Source of the DNA: Erwinia persicina
Lineage (GTDB): Bacteria; Pseudomonadota; Gammaproteobacteria; Enterobacterales; Enterobacteriaceae
Length of the DNA: 64,000 nucleotides
NCBI RefSeq assembly: GCF_014838825.1
Contig: NZ_JACYMO010000002.1
Coordinates: 598,899-662,898 of the forward strand
Direction: 5' to 3'
The position numbers and the translations under genes were made by a program. The notes under the pieces are model-generated. The model was not told the origin of the DNA. It saw only the letters and a list, made by a program, of their open reading frames with translations, and did not search any database. This document shows, one piece after another, positions 31,008-40,234 of this stretch (positions within the stretch are counted from its first letter, which is position 1; the number at the start of each line of letters is the position of its first letter).

Positions 31008-31031
31008 TACATACATTTCCGAATGTATGTA
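31008..31031. promoter_or_regulatory. AcrR operator
   Basis: A 24-bp palindrome of two TACATACATT-type half-sites (TACATACATT at 31008-31017, AATGTATGTA at 31022-31031) lies between acrR and acrA. It matches the AcrR operator of E. coli except at the central bases. Confidence 0.92.
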
Positions 31032-31120
31032 CCATAGCACGACCATAATTTAAACGCAGCAATGGGTTTATGGGTTTGTGATCCATTGAACAATCGATAT
31101 CGGACACTCGAGGTTTATTT

Positions 31121-32320
31121 ATGAACAAAAACAGAGGGTTAACGCCTCTGGCGGCCGTTCTGATGCTTTCAGGAAGCTTAGTGCTAGCGGGATGTGATAA
31201 CAAAGATTCGCAGCAGGCCGGGCAGCAACAGGCACCTGAAGTGGGCATCAAAACGTTGAAAAGCGCCCCACTTAAAATTACTACCGACCTGCCAGGTCGT
31301 ACCTCATCGTTCCGAATTGCAGAAGTTCGCCCACAGGTCTCAGGCATTATTCTGAAACGCAACTTTGTTGAAGGAAGTGATATTAAGGCGGGCGAATCCT
31401 TATATCAGATCGACCCGGCGACCTATCAGGCATCCTATAACAGTGCGAAAGGTGATCTGGCGCAGGCACAGGCGAATGCGCAAATCGCTGCATTAACCGT
31501 TAAGCGCTACAAGCCCCTGCTGGGCACCAAGTACATCAGCCAGCAGGACTATGACACCGCCATGTCTACCCAGGGTCAGACCGCGGCAGCCGTCCAGGTT
31601 GCTCAGGCCGCAGTAGAAACGGCACGCATCAACCTCGCCTATACCCGCGTGACCTCGCCTATCAGCGGACGCATTGGTAAATCCTCGGTGACAGAAGGTG
31701 CACTGGTCGCCAGCGGGCAAACCACAGCGCTGGCAACCGTACAACAGCTGGACCCTATCTACGTGGATGTCACTCAGTCCAGCGAAGACTTCATGCGCCT
31801 GCGCAATGAGCTCAACTCCGGCAAGCTTCAGCAGACTGACGGCAAAGCGGAAGTGAAACTCCTGATGCAGAATGGTAGCGAATACGCACAGAGCGGAACA
31901 TTAGAATTCTCTGATGTCACCGTGGATGAAACCACAGGTTCCATCACGCTGCGTGCCGTGTTCCCTAACCCGGATCACAGCCTGCTGCCTGGCATGTTCG
32001 TGCGTGCCCGACTGGATGAAGGTACCAATCCGAATGCACTGCTGGTTCCTCAGCAGGGTGTCACCCGTACGCCAACCGGTCAGGCGACCGCTATGGTCGT
32101 GGGCGCGGATAACAAGGTTGAAGTCCGCACGCTGAAAGCCGATCAGGCATTCGGTGATAAGTGGCTGGTAACGGAAGGTCTTAAAGATGGCGACCGTGTG
32201 ATTGTGACCGGTCTGCAACGCGTGAAACCTGGTGCAGCGGTAACGCCTCAGGAAGTCAGCGATGACAGCGCCAAAGCAGGTACCGAGTCTCAGGCGAAGT
32301 CTGAACAACCGAAGTCTTAA
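31121..32320 (+). CDS. acrA: AcrA, RND periplasmic adaptor lipoprotein
   Basis: The 399-residue protein carries a lipoprotein signal with lipobox VLAG-Cys25, then membrane-fusion-protein domains: biotinyl-lipoyl-like (AEVRPQVSGIILKRNFVEGSDIKAG), coiled-coil hairpin (about residues 100-170), beta-barrel (NLAYTRVTSPISGRIGKSSVTEGALV) and membrane-proximal domain. It links AcrB to TolC. It is 16 bp upstream of acrB in one operon. Confidence 0.97.
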   Translation: MNKNRGLTPLAAVLMLSGSLVLAGCDNKDSQQAGQQQAPEVGIKTLKSAPLKITTDLPGRTSSFRIAEVRPQVSGIILKRNFVEGSDIKAGESLYQIDPATYQASYNSAKGDLAQAQANAQIAALTVKRYKPLLGTKYISQQDYDTAMSTQGQTAAAVQVAQAAVETARINLAYTRVTSPISGRIGKSSVTEGALVASGQTTALATVQQLDPIYVDVTQSSEDFMRLRNELNSGKLQQTDGKAEVKLLMQNGSEYAQSGTLEFSDVTVDETTGSITLRAVFPNPDHSLLPGMFVRARLDEGTNPNALLVPQQGVTRTPTGQATAMVVGADNKVEVRTLKADQAFGDKWLVTEGLKDGDRVIVTGLQRVKPGAAVTPQEVSDDSAKAGTESQAKSEQPKS

Positions 32321-32336
32321 CAGGAGCCACTGAGAC

Positions 32337-35300
32337 ATGGCTAAGTTTTTTATCGATCGCCCCATCTTTGCCTGGGTAATCGCCATCATCATTATGTTGG
32401 CGGGTGCGCTGTCGATTCTTAAACTGCCGATCGAGCAATATCCTAACGTTGCTCCAACGGCCATTGAGATCACAGCAACCTACCCAGGTGCTGATGCGAA
32501 AACGCTGCAGGACTCCGTCACGCAGGTTATCGAACAAAATATGAACGGCATCGACGGCCTGATGTACATGGGTTCAAGCAGCGACTCCTCCGGGACGCTG
32601 CAGCTGACCCTGACATTTGAGTCGGGTACGGATGCTGACATCGCCCAGGTGCAGGTGCAGAACAAACTGCAACTGGCGATGCCGCTGCTGCCTCAGGAAG
32701 TGCAACAACAGGGGATTAAAGTTCAAAAATCCTCCAGTAGCTTCCTGATGGTCGCCGGCTTCATTAATGACAACGGCACCATGACGCAGAACGATCTCTC
32801 TGACTATGTCGGGTCGAATATTAAAGACCCTATCAGTCGAGTATCCGGCGTTGGTGATACCCAGCTGTTCGGTGCGCAGTACGCTATGCGTATCTGGATG
32901 GATCCTCATAAGCTTAACAACTACGCGCTGACGCCTGTTGATGTTATTAGCGCCATTAATACCCAGAACGCCCAGGTTGCAGCGGGTCAGCTCGGTGGTT
33001 CACCTCCGGTGCAGGGCCAGCAGCTTAACGCCTCCATCATTGCGCAGACGCGTCTGACCTCGGCTGAAGAGTTCGGCAAGATCCTGCTGAAGGTTAACAG
33101 CGACGGTTCACGCGTTCGTCTGAGCGACGTGGCACACATTGAGCTGGGTGGGGAAAACTACGAGATCATTGCCCGCTATAATGGTCAGCCGGCTTCCGGG
33201 CTGGGGATCAAACTCGCCACCGGTGCTAACGCGCTGGACACGGCGGCCGCAGTAAAAGCCGAATTGACCAAGCTGGAACCGTTCTTCCCTTCCGGGATGA
33301 AAGTGGTTTACCCGTACGACACCACGCCGTTCGTTAAAATTTCTATTAACGAAGTGGTAAAAACGCTGGTAGAAGCCATCGTGCTGGTGTTCCTGGTCAT
33401 GTATCTGTTCCTGCAAAACTTCCGCGCAACGCTGATCCCCACGATCGCCGTTCCGGTGGTGTTGCTGGGGACCTTTGCCATTATCAGTGCCTTCGGGTAT
33501 TCGATAAACACGCTGACGATGTTCGGGATGGTGCTTGCCATCGGCCTGCTGGTGGATGACGCCATCGTGGTGGTAGAAAACGTCGAGCGTGTGATGGCCG
33601 AAGAGGGCCTGCCGCCGAAGGAAGCCACCCGTAAATCGATGGATCAGATTCAGGGCGCCCTGGTGGGGATTGCTCTGGTCCTGTCGGCGGTATTTATCCC
33701 GATGGCCTTCTTCGGGGGTTCAACCGGCGTTATCTACCGTCAGTTCTCGATTACCATTGTATCTGCAATGGTGCTGTCGGTGGTGGTTGCGCTGATCCTG
33801 ACCCCGGCACTGTGTGCCACGATGCTGAAACCGATTGCGAAAGGCGATCACGGTAAAACAACCGGTTTCTTTGGCTGGTTCAACCGCCTGTTTGACAAAA
33901 GCACCAATCACTACACCGACAGCGTAGGTCACATTGTACGCAGTACCGGTCGTTACCTGGTGATTTACCTGCTGATTGTCGTGGGAATGGCCTTCCTGTT
34001 CCTGCGCCTGCCGACCTCCTTCCTGCCGGAAGAAGATCAGGGTGTGTTCCTGACTATGGCCCAGCTTCCTGCCGGTGCCACTCAGGAACGTACTCAGAAG
34101 GTGCTGGATGAGGTGACGGATTACTATCTCACTAAAGAAAAAGCCACTGTGAACTCCGTGTTTACGGTTAACGGCTTTGGCTTTGCGGGTCGTGGTCAGA
34201 ACACCGGTCTTGCCTTCGTCAGCCTGAAGCCGTGGGATGAACGCCCGGGTGCGGATAATAAGGTTCCAGCAATTGCCGGACGGGCAATGGGGGCACTGTC
34301 AGCGATTAAAGATGCGATGGTGATCCCGTTCAACCTGCCAGCGATTGTCGAACTGGGTCAGGCTACCGGCTTCGACTTCCAGCTGATCGATCAGGGTGGC
34401 CTTGGCCATGAACAACTGACTGCCGCGCGTAACCAGCTGCTGGGTATGATTGCCCAACATCCGGACGTGCTGGTCGGTGTTCGCCCTAACGGTCTGGAAG
34501 ATACCCCTCAGTTTAAACTGAACATCGATCAGGAAAAAGCACAGGCGCTGGGGGTATCGCTGTCTGATATCAACACCACGCTGGCAGCGGCCTGGGGCGG
34601 CTCCTACGTCAATGACTTCATTGACCGTGGCCGCGTGAAGAAAGTGTACGTGATGGGTGATGCACCTTATCGTATGCTGCCTGGCGATATCGGTAACTGG
34701 TATGTGCGCTCTTCCAGCGGCGAGATGGTCTCCTTTGATGCCTTCGCATCTGCCAACTGGGTGTACGGTTCGCCACGTCTGGAACGTTATAACGGCCTGC
34801 CGTCAATGGAGCTGTTAGGACAACCGGCTCCGGGTAAAAGCTCCGGTGAAGCGATGGATCTGATGCAGGATCTGGCCTCGAAGCTGCCAACCGGTATTGG
34901 CTATGACTGGACGGGGATGTCATACCAGGAACGTTTGTCTGGTAATCAGGCTCCGGCACTGTATGCCATCTCGCTGATTGTCGTGTTCCTGTGTCTGGCT
35001 GCGCTGTACGAGAGCTGGTCGATTCCGTTCTCGGTTATGCTGGTGGTTCCATTGGGTGTGGTCGGGGCGCTGATCTTCACCACCCTTCGCGGACTGAGCA
35101 ATGACGTTTACTTCGTCGTGGGGCTGTTGACAACCATAGGGTTGTCGGCGAAGAACGCCATCCTGATCGTCGAGTTCGCTAAAGACCTGATGGAAAAAGA
35201 AGGCAAAGGACTGGTTGAGGCCACCCTGGATGCGGTACGTATGCGTTTACGTCCGATTCTGATGACCTCTCTGGCCTTTATCCTCGGTGTTCTGCCGCTG

Positions 35301-35489
35301 GCAATCAGTAGTGGTGCGGGCTCCGGCGCTCAGAACGCCGTCGGTACTGGCGTCATGGGCGGTATGGTGACGGCAACCGTACTGGCTATCTTCTTTGTTC
35401 CTGTGTTCTTTGTGGTGGTACGCCGCCGCTTCAGTAAGAACAAAGAGGAGCTGGAACACAGCCATCCTGTTGATACCCATCATCACTGA
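32337..35489 (+). CDS. acrB: AcrB, RND multidrug efflux transporter
   Basis: The 1050-residue protein has 12 membrane helices and two large periplasmic loops. [22 protein letters not shown] in helix 4 carries the paired aspartates of the proton path, and [16 protein letters not shown] in helix 10 carries the partner lysine. It exports drugs, bile salts and plant antimicrobials; in Erwinia AcrAB contributes to survival in the plant. The tail ends in a short His-rich segment (VDTHHH). A strong terminator follows. Confidence 0.97.
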   Translation: MAKFFIDRPIFAWVIAIIIMLAGALSILKLPIEQYPNVAPTAIEITATYPGADAKTLQDSVTQVIEQNMNGIDGLMYMGSSSDSSGTLQLTLTFESGTDADIAQVQVQNKLQLAMPLLPQEVQQQGIKVQKSSSSFLMVAGFINDNGTMTQNDLSDYVGSNIKDPISRVSGVGDTQLFGAQYAMRIWMDPHKLNNYALTPVDVISAINTQNAQVAAGQLGGSPPVQGQQLNASIIAQTRLTSAEEFGKILLKVNSDGSRVRLSDVAHIELGGENYEIIARYNGQPASGLGIKLATGANALDTAAAVKAELTKLEPFFPSGMKVVYPYDTTPFVKISINEVVKTLVEAIVLVFLVMYLFLQNFRATLIPTIAVPVVLLGTFAIISAFGYSINTLTMFGMVLAIGLLVDDAIVVVENVERVMAEEGLPPKEATRKSMDQIQGALVGIALVLSAVFIPMAFFGGSTGVIYRQFSITIVSAMVLSVVVALILTPALCATMLKPIAKGDHGKTTGFFGWFNRLFDKSTNHYTDSVGHIVRSTGRYLVIYLLIVVGMAFLFLRLPTSFLPEEDQGVFLTMAQLPAGATQERTQKVLDEVTDYYLTKEKATVNSVFTVNGFGFAGRGQNTGLAFVSLKPWDERPGADNKVPAIAGRAMGALSAIKDAMVIPFNLPAIVELGQATGFDFQLIDQGGLGHEQLTAARNQLLGMIAQHPDVLVGVRPNGLEDTPQFKLNIDQEKAQALGVSLSDINTTLAAAWGGSYVNDFIDRGRVKKVYVMGDAPYRMLPGDIGNWYVRSSSGEMVSFDAFASANWVYGSPRLERYNGLPSMELLGQPAPGKSSGEAMDLMQDLASKLPTGIGYDWTGMSYQERLSGNQAPALYAISLIVVFLCLAALYESWSIPFSVMLVVPLGVVGALIFTTLRGLSNDVYFVVGLLTTIGLSAKNAILIVEFAKDLMEKEGKGLVEATLDAVRMRLRPILMTSLAFILGVLPLAISSGAGSGAQNAVGTGVMGGMVTATVLAIFFVPVFFVVVRRRFSKNKEELEHSHPVDTHHH

Positions 35490-35511
35490 TCAACACTGAG
35501 TTGATTTGATT

Positions 35512-35541
35512 AAAAGGCCACCTCCGGGTGGCCTTTTTTTT
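35512..35541 (+). terminator. Terminator of acrAB
   Basis: GGCCACC (35516-35522), TCCG loop, GGTGGCC (35527-35533), followed by eight T. Confidence 0.92.
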
Positions 35542-35604
35542 GTTTATCTACCTTCCCCCTGCCCCTTCTGCAGTTGCAATTTGAAAATCAGCGGCGCATA
35601 CTAT

Positions 35605-35619
35605 TGTTATAGTATAACA
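35605..35619. promoter_or_regulatory. Zur-like box upstream of rpmE2
   Basis: TGTTATAGTATAACA is a perfect 15-bp dyad matching the Zur core TGTTATAnTATAACA. It lies 18 bp before the rpmE2 start, as in other enterics where Zur represses these zinc-independent ribosomal proteins. Confidence 0.85.
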
Positions 35620-35637
35620 TTACATTTGAGGTCGATA

Positions 35638-35898
35638 ATGAAACAGGGCATTCATCCTGCCTACCGCCAGGTGGTTTTCCATGACACCACGGCTGATGCT
35701 TACTTTGTGGTGGGTTCCACCATCAAAACTGACCGTACGATTGAACATGAAGGTAAACAGATGCCGTATGTCCTGCTGGACGTCTCTTCTGCCTCACATG
35801 TTTATTACACCGGTAAACAGAAAGAATTTGCTAAAGAAGGCAGCGCCGCACGCTTCAGCCAGCGTTTCGGCGGTTTTCTTGGCGCGATGAAAAAATAA
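35638..35898 (+). CDS. rpmE2: Ribosomal protein L31 type B (zinc-independent)
   Basis: The 86-residue protein is an L31 paralogue of type B ([29 protein letters not shown]). It contains no cysteine, so it cannot bind zinc and replaces the zinc-ribbon L31 when zinc is scarce, releasing zinc from ribosomes. The start at 35638 follows TTTGAGG. It forms an operon with rpmJ2 (9-bp gap). Confidence 0.92.
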   Translation: MKQGIHPAYRQVVFHDTTADAYFVVGSTIKTDRTIEHEGKQMPYVLLDVSSASHVYYTGKQKEFAKEGSAARFSQRFGGFLGAMKK

Positions 35899-35907
35899 GG
35901 AGTCATC

Positions 35908-36051
35908 ATGCAGGTATTAAGCTCACTGGCTTCGGCTAAAAAACGCCATAAAGACTGCAAGATCGTTCGCCGCCATGGCCGCGTCTTTGTTATTTGTAAA
36001 AGCAACCCCCGCTTTAAAGCCGTGCAGGGGACGGGGGGGAAAAAACGCTGA
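35908..36051 (+). CDS. rpmJ2: Ribosomal protein L36 type B (YkgO-like)
   Basis: The 47-residue protein [14 protein letters not shown]... with [12 protein letters not shown] matches YkgO, the second L36 form lacking the full Cys3-His zinc site (only two cysteines, 17 and 30). AAGGAG precedes the start. It shares the Zur-type promoter with rpmE2 and ends before a strong terminator. Confidence 0.92.
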   Translation: MQVLSSLASAKKRHKDCKIVRRHGRVFVICKSNPRFKAVQGTGGKKR

Positions 36052-36074
36052 TCGCCGCCGCTGGCGGTGACTGT

Positions 36075-36106
36075 AAAAGGGATAGCGCAAGCTATCCCTT
36101 TTTTTT
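36075..36106 (+). terminator. Terminator of rpmE2-rpmJ2
   Basis: GGGATAGC (36079-36086), GCAA loop, GCTATCCC (36091-36098), followed by a run of eight T. Confidence 0.92.
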
Positions 36107-36314
36107 CCATTTTTTCACTGCGCATCTTGCTGGTTTTAAAAAATCATGATGACTTCCAGAGAGTTATTGAAAGCCATATTACCCCAACCCTTCCTTCGTG
36201 GCGGCTACCGGCACATTAAGTCAATAAAAAAACATCAAAATCAGTAGCTTAAAAAAGCAAATAAAGAATCAGACATTCGTGATGTTACGGTTAAAAATTT
36301 AATAGGGATATCAA

Positions 36315-37346
36315 ATGAAACGTTCAACATTGGCTCTATTATGCACGTGCGCGATCTATTCTGTTGCAGGCCATGCCACGCCCATCCAGCTTTCGGCGTA
36401 CAGCAACCTGCCGAAAGACACCGAAGTAAATGGCTTTCACGGTACGCTGTTTTATAGCGATACGGGCACGGTCAGCGGTTTGGACCTGCCTGTTCTCGGT
36501 TACGACCAGCTCGACCAGCTCAACGGCCTCCAGCTTGGCGCGATCGCGGGATCTCATATTCGTTATGGCATCAATGGTGCTGCTATCAGCCTGTTTAACT
36601 GGCACGGCGGTGAGGACCAGGGTTTTAACCTCGGCGTGATCAACCGGGTCGGCGATCTGTACGGAGCAAACGTCGGGATTTACAGTGAGGCGAAGAGCGT
36701 TACCGGGGTTAACCTGGGGGCGATCGCCGCCACGGGGAACGTGAACGGGGTGAATGTGGGCGCTATCGCTAATTACACCACCGGACAGGTAAATGGTGTC
36801 AATGTGGCCCCTTTTAACTGGACCCAGCAGGATACAGCGGGGGTCAATGTCAGCGTGCTGAACCACTCTGGCAACGTAAACGGCGTGAATATCGGTGCGT
36901 TGGGTAACTGGAGTGAGGGCGATATCACCGGCTTTAACCTTGGCCTCGTCAACGTTGCTGGCAAGGTCACCGGGGCCAATCTGGCACCGTTTAATTATTC
37001 TGGTGATATCACAGGGGCTAACATTGGCCTGGTCAGCATGACGCATAATGTCACGGGGATGAATCTGGGCGCGGTCAATATTGCCAGCGATGTGGAAGGG
37101 GCCAATCTGGGGGTCGTCAACGTCTCTCACCATGTTAACGGGCTTAACTTCGGTGCGGTAAATGTTTCCACCGGGGAAAGCGGTACCGATATTGGTGCTT
37201 TCAACTATGCCGATACCACTTCCTTTCAGTTTGGTCTGATTAATGCCACTCAGCATCTTGAAGGCCTGCAGATTGGGGTGATCAATATCGCCGCCAATGC
37301 CGCCGTACCGGTTCTTCCGCTGGTGAACTACCACCGCACCTTCTGA
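36315..37346 (+). CDS. Secreted protein with about sixteen 14-residue repeats
   Basis: The 343-residue protein has a clear signal peptide (MKRSTLALLC...AGHA, cleavage near residue 21). From about residue 71 to 325 it is a regular solenoid: a motif G-x-N-[LIV]-[GA]-x-[VIL]-x-N repeats every 14 residues (glycines at 103, 117, 131, 145, 161, 176, 190, 206, 220, 234, 248, 262, 276 among others). The repeats differ at DNA level, so this is an old protein repeat. The pattern resembles surface-repeat proteins with GVQIGLxN units, but I cannot name a family. AT-rich DNA without a Zur box precedes it. A periplasmic or surface location is likely. Confidence 0.75.
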   Translation: MKRSTLALLCTCAIYSVAGHATPIQLSAYSNLPKDTEVNGFHGTLFYSDTGTVSGLDLPVLGYDQLDQLNGLQLGAIAGSHIRYGINGAAISLFNWHGGEDQGFNLGVINRVGDLYGANVGIYSEAKSVTGVNLGAIAATGNVNGVNVGAIANYTTGQVNGVNVAPFNWTQQDTAGVNVSVLNHSGNVNGVNIGALGNWSEGDITGFNLGLVNVAGKVTGANLAPFNYSGDITGANIGLVSMTHNVTGMNLGAVNIASDVEGANLGVVNVSHHVNGLNFGAVNVSTGESGTDIGAFNYADTTSFQFGLINATQHLEGLQIGVINIAANAAVPVLPLVNYHRTF

Positions 37347-37350
37347 TTGC

Positions 37351-37376
37351 CAGCCCCCTATCTGTGCCGGGGGCTG
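37351..37376. terminator. Hairpin between repeat-protein gene and metal ABC operon
   Basis: CAGCCCCC (37351-37358) pairs with GGGGGCTG (37369-37376) in the gap between two converging genes. No T-run is visible. Confidence 0.55.
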
Positions 37377-37390
37377 TCAGTAAAACGTCG

Positions 37391-38269
37391 TTACTTCATA
37401 CTGCTGACCATCGCATTCACATTGTGTTTGAAGGCGTTGATATAGCTGTCAGCGGCCCCCCCGCGCGCCGTTAATGCTTCCGGATACAGTTCCCCTCCGG
37501 AGGTGGCGCCACCGGAAGCAGCGATTTGCTGAACCAGCCGCGGATCCGTCTGGTTTTCAATAAAGTACGCATGGATTTTCTCATGTTTTAACTGGGTGAT
37601 CAGTGCCGCGACGTCTGAGGCACTGGCCTCAGATTCGGTTGAAAAACCGACCGGGGAAAGAAATTTCACACCGTAGCGCTGACCGAAGTAGCCAAAGGCA
37701 TCATGACTGGTCAGCACTTTACGTTTTTCCACCGGGATAACGCTGAATGCCTTCTGCGCCCAGCTATCCAGCTGCTTCAGCTGTTGAATATACGCACCGC
37801 CGTGCTGGCGGAAGTAGTCCGCATCCTGCGGATCGGCCGCGATTAGCGCGTTCATTACGTTCGTGGCATAAGTCACGCCGTTCTGCATGCTGTTCCAGGC
37901 ATGGGGGTCGGTAATGGTCTTACCGTCTTCTTCCATGGTGCGGGTATTAATGCCGCTGGAAGCCACAACCGTCTGCCCCTGATAACCGGATGCCGAAATC
38001 AGGCGGTCCATCCACCCTTCCATACCCAGTCCGCTGACGAAAACAACATCAGCATGGGCCAGCGCCTGGCTGTCTTTCGGCGTAGGTTCAAAGCTGTGCG
38101 GATCGCCATTTGGCCCGACCAGACTTTTCACCTCCACATGCTCACCGCCGATATTCTTTACGATGTCAGCCAGCACCGTAAAGCTGGCTACCGCTTCCAC
38201 GGTCTTCGCCATCACCATCGGGGTAGCCAGCAATGCTGACAGTGCCAGCGCTACAGGTAATTTTTTCAT
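37391..38269 (-). CDS. Metal ABC transporter substrate-binding protein (zinc or manganese type)
   Basis: The 292-residue cluster-9 binding protein has a signal peptide (residues 1-21) and the metal ligands of the family: His58 (NGDPHSFEPTP), His123 (DPHAWNS), the TSHDAFGYF histidine and an aspartate in IENQTDPRL. It lacks the long His-rich loop of ZnuA, so it looks like the SitA/YfeA or AztC type. Zinc is favoured because a Zur-like box heads the operon. The start follows AAAGGAGT; the ATG overlaps the permease stop by four bases. Confidence 0.85.
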   Translation of the reverse strand: MKKLPVALALSALLATPMVMAKTVEAVASFTVLADIVKNIGGEHVEVKSLVGPNGDPHSFEPTPKDSQALAHADVVFVSGLGMEGWMDRLISASGYQGQTVVASSGINTRTMEEDGKTITDPHAWNSMQNGVTYATNVMNALIAADPQDADYFRQHGGAYIQQLKQLDSWAQKAFSVIPVEKRKVLTSHDAFGYFGQRYGVKFLSPVGFSTESEASASDVAALITQLKHEKIHAYFIENQTDPRLVQQIAASGGATSGGELYPEALTARGGAADSYINAFKHNVNAMVSSMK

Positions 38270-39135
38270 TTTGACTCCTTTGCCATAGACAATGTTTTGC
38301 GTCCGGCAAAAATGCCGCCGCAAGGCCCGATTAAAATAGAAATAAAAAATAAAATTGCAGCACTGAGCACCACCGCCGGCCCGGCAGGTAATGAGAGATA
38401 AAAGGAAGCACAGAGGCCGCTGATGCTGGCAGTGGTCGCCAGGATCATCGCCGCCGCCAGCGTGCCGGAAAGATGGCGGCTCCAGAAACGTGCGCTGGCT
38501 GCCGGCAGCATCATCAGCCCGACGCTCATCAGCGTGCCGAGAACCTGAAACCCGGCGACCAGATTCACTACGACCAGCACGAGAAAAATGCCGTGCACCA
38601 GCGGGGAGGTCCAGCGGTTCTGGGCACGTAAAAAAGTCGGGTCAAAGGCATCAATGACCAGCGGTCGGTAGATAAAGGCGAAAACCAGTAAAGACAGGCT
38701 GCTGATGGCACTGACCAGCACAATAGAGGGGATATCGACCGCCAGCAGCGATCCAAACAGAACGTGCAGCAGATCCACGCTGGAACCGCGTAATGAGACC
38801 AGGGTGACCCCTAGTGCCAGCGAACCGAGATAGAAACCCGCAAAACTGGCATCTTCACGCAGGGGCGTATAGCGGCTTACCGCGCCCGACAGCAGGGCAA
38901 CCGTCAACCCGGCAATCGCCCCGCCAATGCCCATCGCCACCAGTGAGAGTCCGGAAAGCAGATAGCCAATGGCGGCACCGGGCAGCACTGCATGCGATAA
39001 CGCATCGCCGACCAGACTCATGCGACGCAGCAGAAGAAAGACCCCCAGCGGCGTGGCACTGAGCGACAACGCCACACAGGCGATCAGCGCGCGGCGCATA
39101 AAACCAAACTCAATAAAAGGGTGTATCAGCATCAT
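38266..39135 (-). CDS. Metal ABC transporter permease
   Basis: The 289-residue membrane protein is of the ABC-3 family (RRMSLVGDALSHAVLPGAAIGYLLSG, FDPTFLRAQ, LGTLMSVGLMMLPAASARFW), with about eight helices. ATGA overlaps join it to the ATPase gene upstream and to the binding-protein gene downstream, so it is translated as part of one unit. Confidence 0.88.
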   Translation of the reverse strand: MMLIHPFIEFGFMRRALIACVALSLSATPLGVFLLLRRMSLVGDALSHAVLPGAAIGYLLSGLSLVAMGIGGAIAGLTVALLSGAVSRYTPLREDASFAGFYLGSLALGVTLVSLRGSSVDLLHVLFGSLLAVDIPSIVLVSAISSLSLLVFAFIYRPLVIDAFDPTFLRAQNRWTSPLVHGIFLVLVVVNLVAGFQVLGTLMSVGLMMLPAASARFWSRHLSGTLAAAMILATTASISGLCASFYLSLPAGPAVVLSAAILFFISILIGPCGGIFAGRKTLSMAKESK

Positions 39136-39821
39136 ACCCCGCCCCCGGCACTGCGCCCGAAATTTAGCCCGGTCACACCGCAGTCGCGGCACGACCATTC
39201 ACTGTGCTGCTCCTTCAGGCGTAATATTTGTGGGAAATGCTGGGCCACCGTTGCCATATCATGCAGAACCACAATTAAGGTGCATCCCGCCCGATGACGC
39301 TCTGCCAGCAGGGCCAGCAGCAGCTCGGTGGTATCGCTGTCCACGCCGGTGAAGGGTTCATCCAGCAGCAGCAGTTCGGCATCCTGTATAAGCAGACGCG
39401 CAAATAACACGCGCTGTAGCTGTCCGCCCGACAGCGTGCCGGGAGCGGCATCGGCATACGGCAGCATGTTGACGCGCTCCAGCGCCACCAGCGCCTCTTT
39501 TCTCTGCCGCTTTGAGATGCCGCGCAGCCAGCCACAGCGCCGCCAGAATCCCATAGCGACCAGGTCAAATACCGTGAGTGGAAAGCTTTTCTCAATCTCA
39601 GAGTGCTGCGGCAGCCAGGCCACCGCCGGGCGCGGAAGGGAGTAAGTAAAGGTGCCCCCAACGGCAGGCAACATCCCGCACAGCGTTTTCAGCAATGTCG
39701 ACTTACCGCAGCCGTTAGCGCCCACTAAAGCCGTCATGCTGCCCCGGGTAAATTCCCCGAAAAGCGGAGGGGTAACCGCATGATGCTGGTAGCCGACCAC
39801 CAGTTGGTTTAACTGGATCAT
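39132..39821 (-). CDS. Metal ABC transporter ATPase
   Basis: The 229-residue ATPase shows Walker A (GANGCGKST), the Q-loop (WLPQHSEIEKSFPLTVFDLVAMGFW), the signature LSGGQLQRVLFARLL, Walker B (LLLLDEPFTGVD) and the switch histidine (VVLHDMATV). The C-terminus has CRDC, an extra cysteine pair. Its start ATG shares a base with the stop of a 41-residue reading frame upstream (TGATG), so coupling to that small gene is likely. Confidence 0.88.
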   Translation of the reverse strand: MIQLNQLVVGYQHHAVTPPLFGEFTRGSMTALVGANGCGKSTLLKTLCGMLPAVGGTFTYSLPRPAVAWLPQHSEIEKSFPLTVFDLVAMGFWRRCGWLRGISKRQRKEALVALERVNMLPYADAAPGTLSGGQLQRVLFARLLIQDAELLLLDEPFTGVDSDTTELLLALLAERHRAGCTLIVVLHDMATVAQHFPQILRLKEQHSEWSCRDCGVTGLNFGRSAGGGV

Positions 39822-39946
39822 CAGTTCGCCGCCCACACTGTGAGCATGACCAGCAGTATCACCAGAATGGCAGTCAGCCCTACGCGCACCCATGCCGGGC
39901 AAGTCAGTAGCGTACCGAAGCGTAAAAAAAAGGGAGAGGTGTTCAT
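39821..39946 (-). CDS. Candidate 41-residue membrane protein leading the metal ABC operon
   Basis: A short frame (MNTSPFFLRFGTLLTCPAWV... then a hydrophobic segment, ending WAAN) starts at 39946, just after the Zur-like box, and its TGA overlaps the ATG of the ATPase gene (TGATG). It has one predicted membrane helix (about residues 20-40) preceded by basic residues. No strong Shine-Dalgarno is visible. Support comes from its position in an operon whose other genes all overlap, and from the helix. I do not recognise it. It could be a small subunit of the transporter or only a coupling leader. Confidence 0.5.
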   Translation of the reverse strand: MNTSPFFLRFGTLLTCPAWVRVGLTAILVILLVMLTVWAAN

Positions 39947-39963
39947 GATGAAACCATTTAATA

Positions 39964-39978
39964 TGTTATAACATAACA
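39964..39978. promoter_or_regulatory. Zur-like box of the metal ABC operon
   Basis: TGTTATAACATAACA differs at one position from the TGTTATAnTATAACA dyad seen before rpmE2. It also contains a perfect 14-bp palindrome (39962-39975). It lies 18 bp before the small leader frame. Confidence 0.75.
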
Positions 39979-40234
39979 ATTAAAGTATCGTAAAACGCTC
40001 GTTAACGGTAAAGCAAAAATGTATCCAGGTATTTCATGAGGTAGCGGGTCTGGTGCCGATTTTTATATAAATAAAATTCAACAAGTCATTAGGTGTGTGA
40101 CCAAAAACGCATTTCGGGTAAAAATAATCGACAGACAAATCATCACGATAGGCTACACTACTTTTAGCAGGTGACGTTATTAAGCGTCTTAAGCAGGGGG
40201 CCTGATTAGTAAAAATTAACTCTGTGAGGAAAAA

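Noticed and set aside
36600..37300. Regular repeats suggesting a CRISPR array or tandem DNA repeat
   Set aside because: The periodicity is at amino-acid level with a 42-nt spacing, the DNA units differ from each other, and there are no constant repeats with unique spacers. No CRISPR array was seen in the window.
36339..37334. 331-codon open frame opposite the repeat-protein gene
   Set aside because: Its repeats mirror those of the plus-strand gene, which has a signal peptide and sensible protein repeats; the antisense product has no coherent features.
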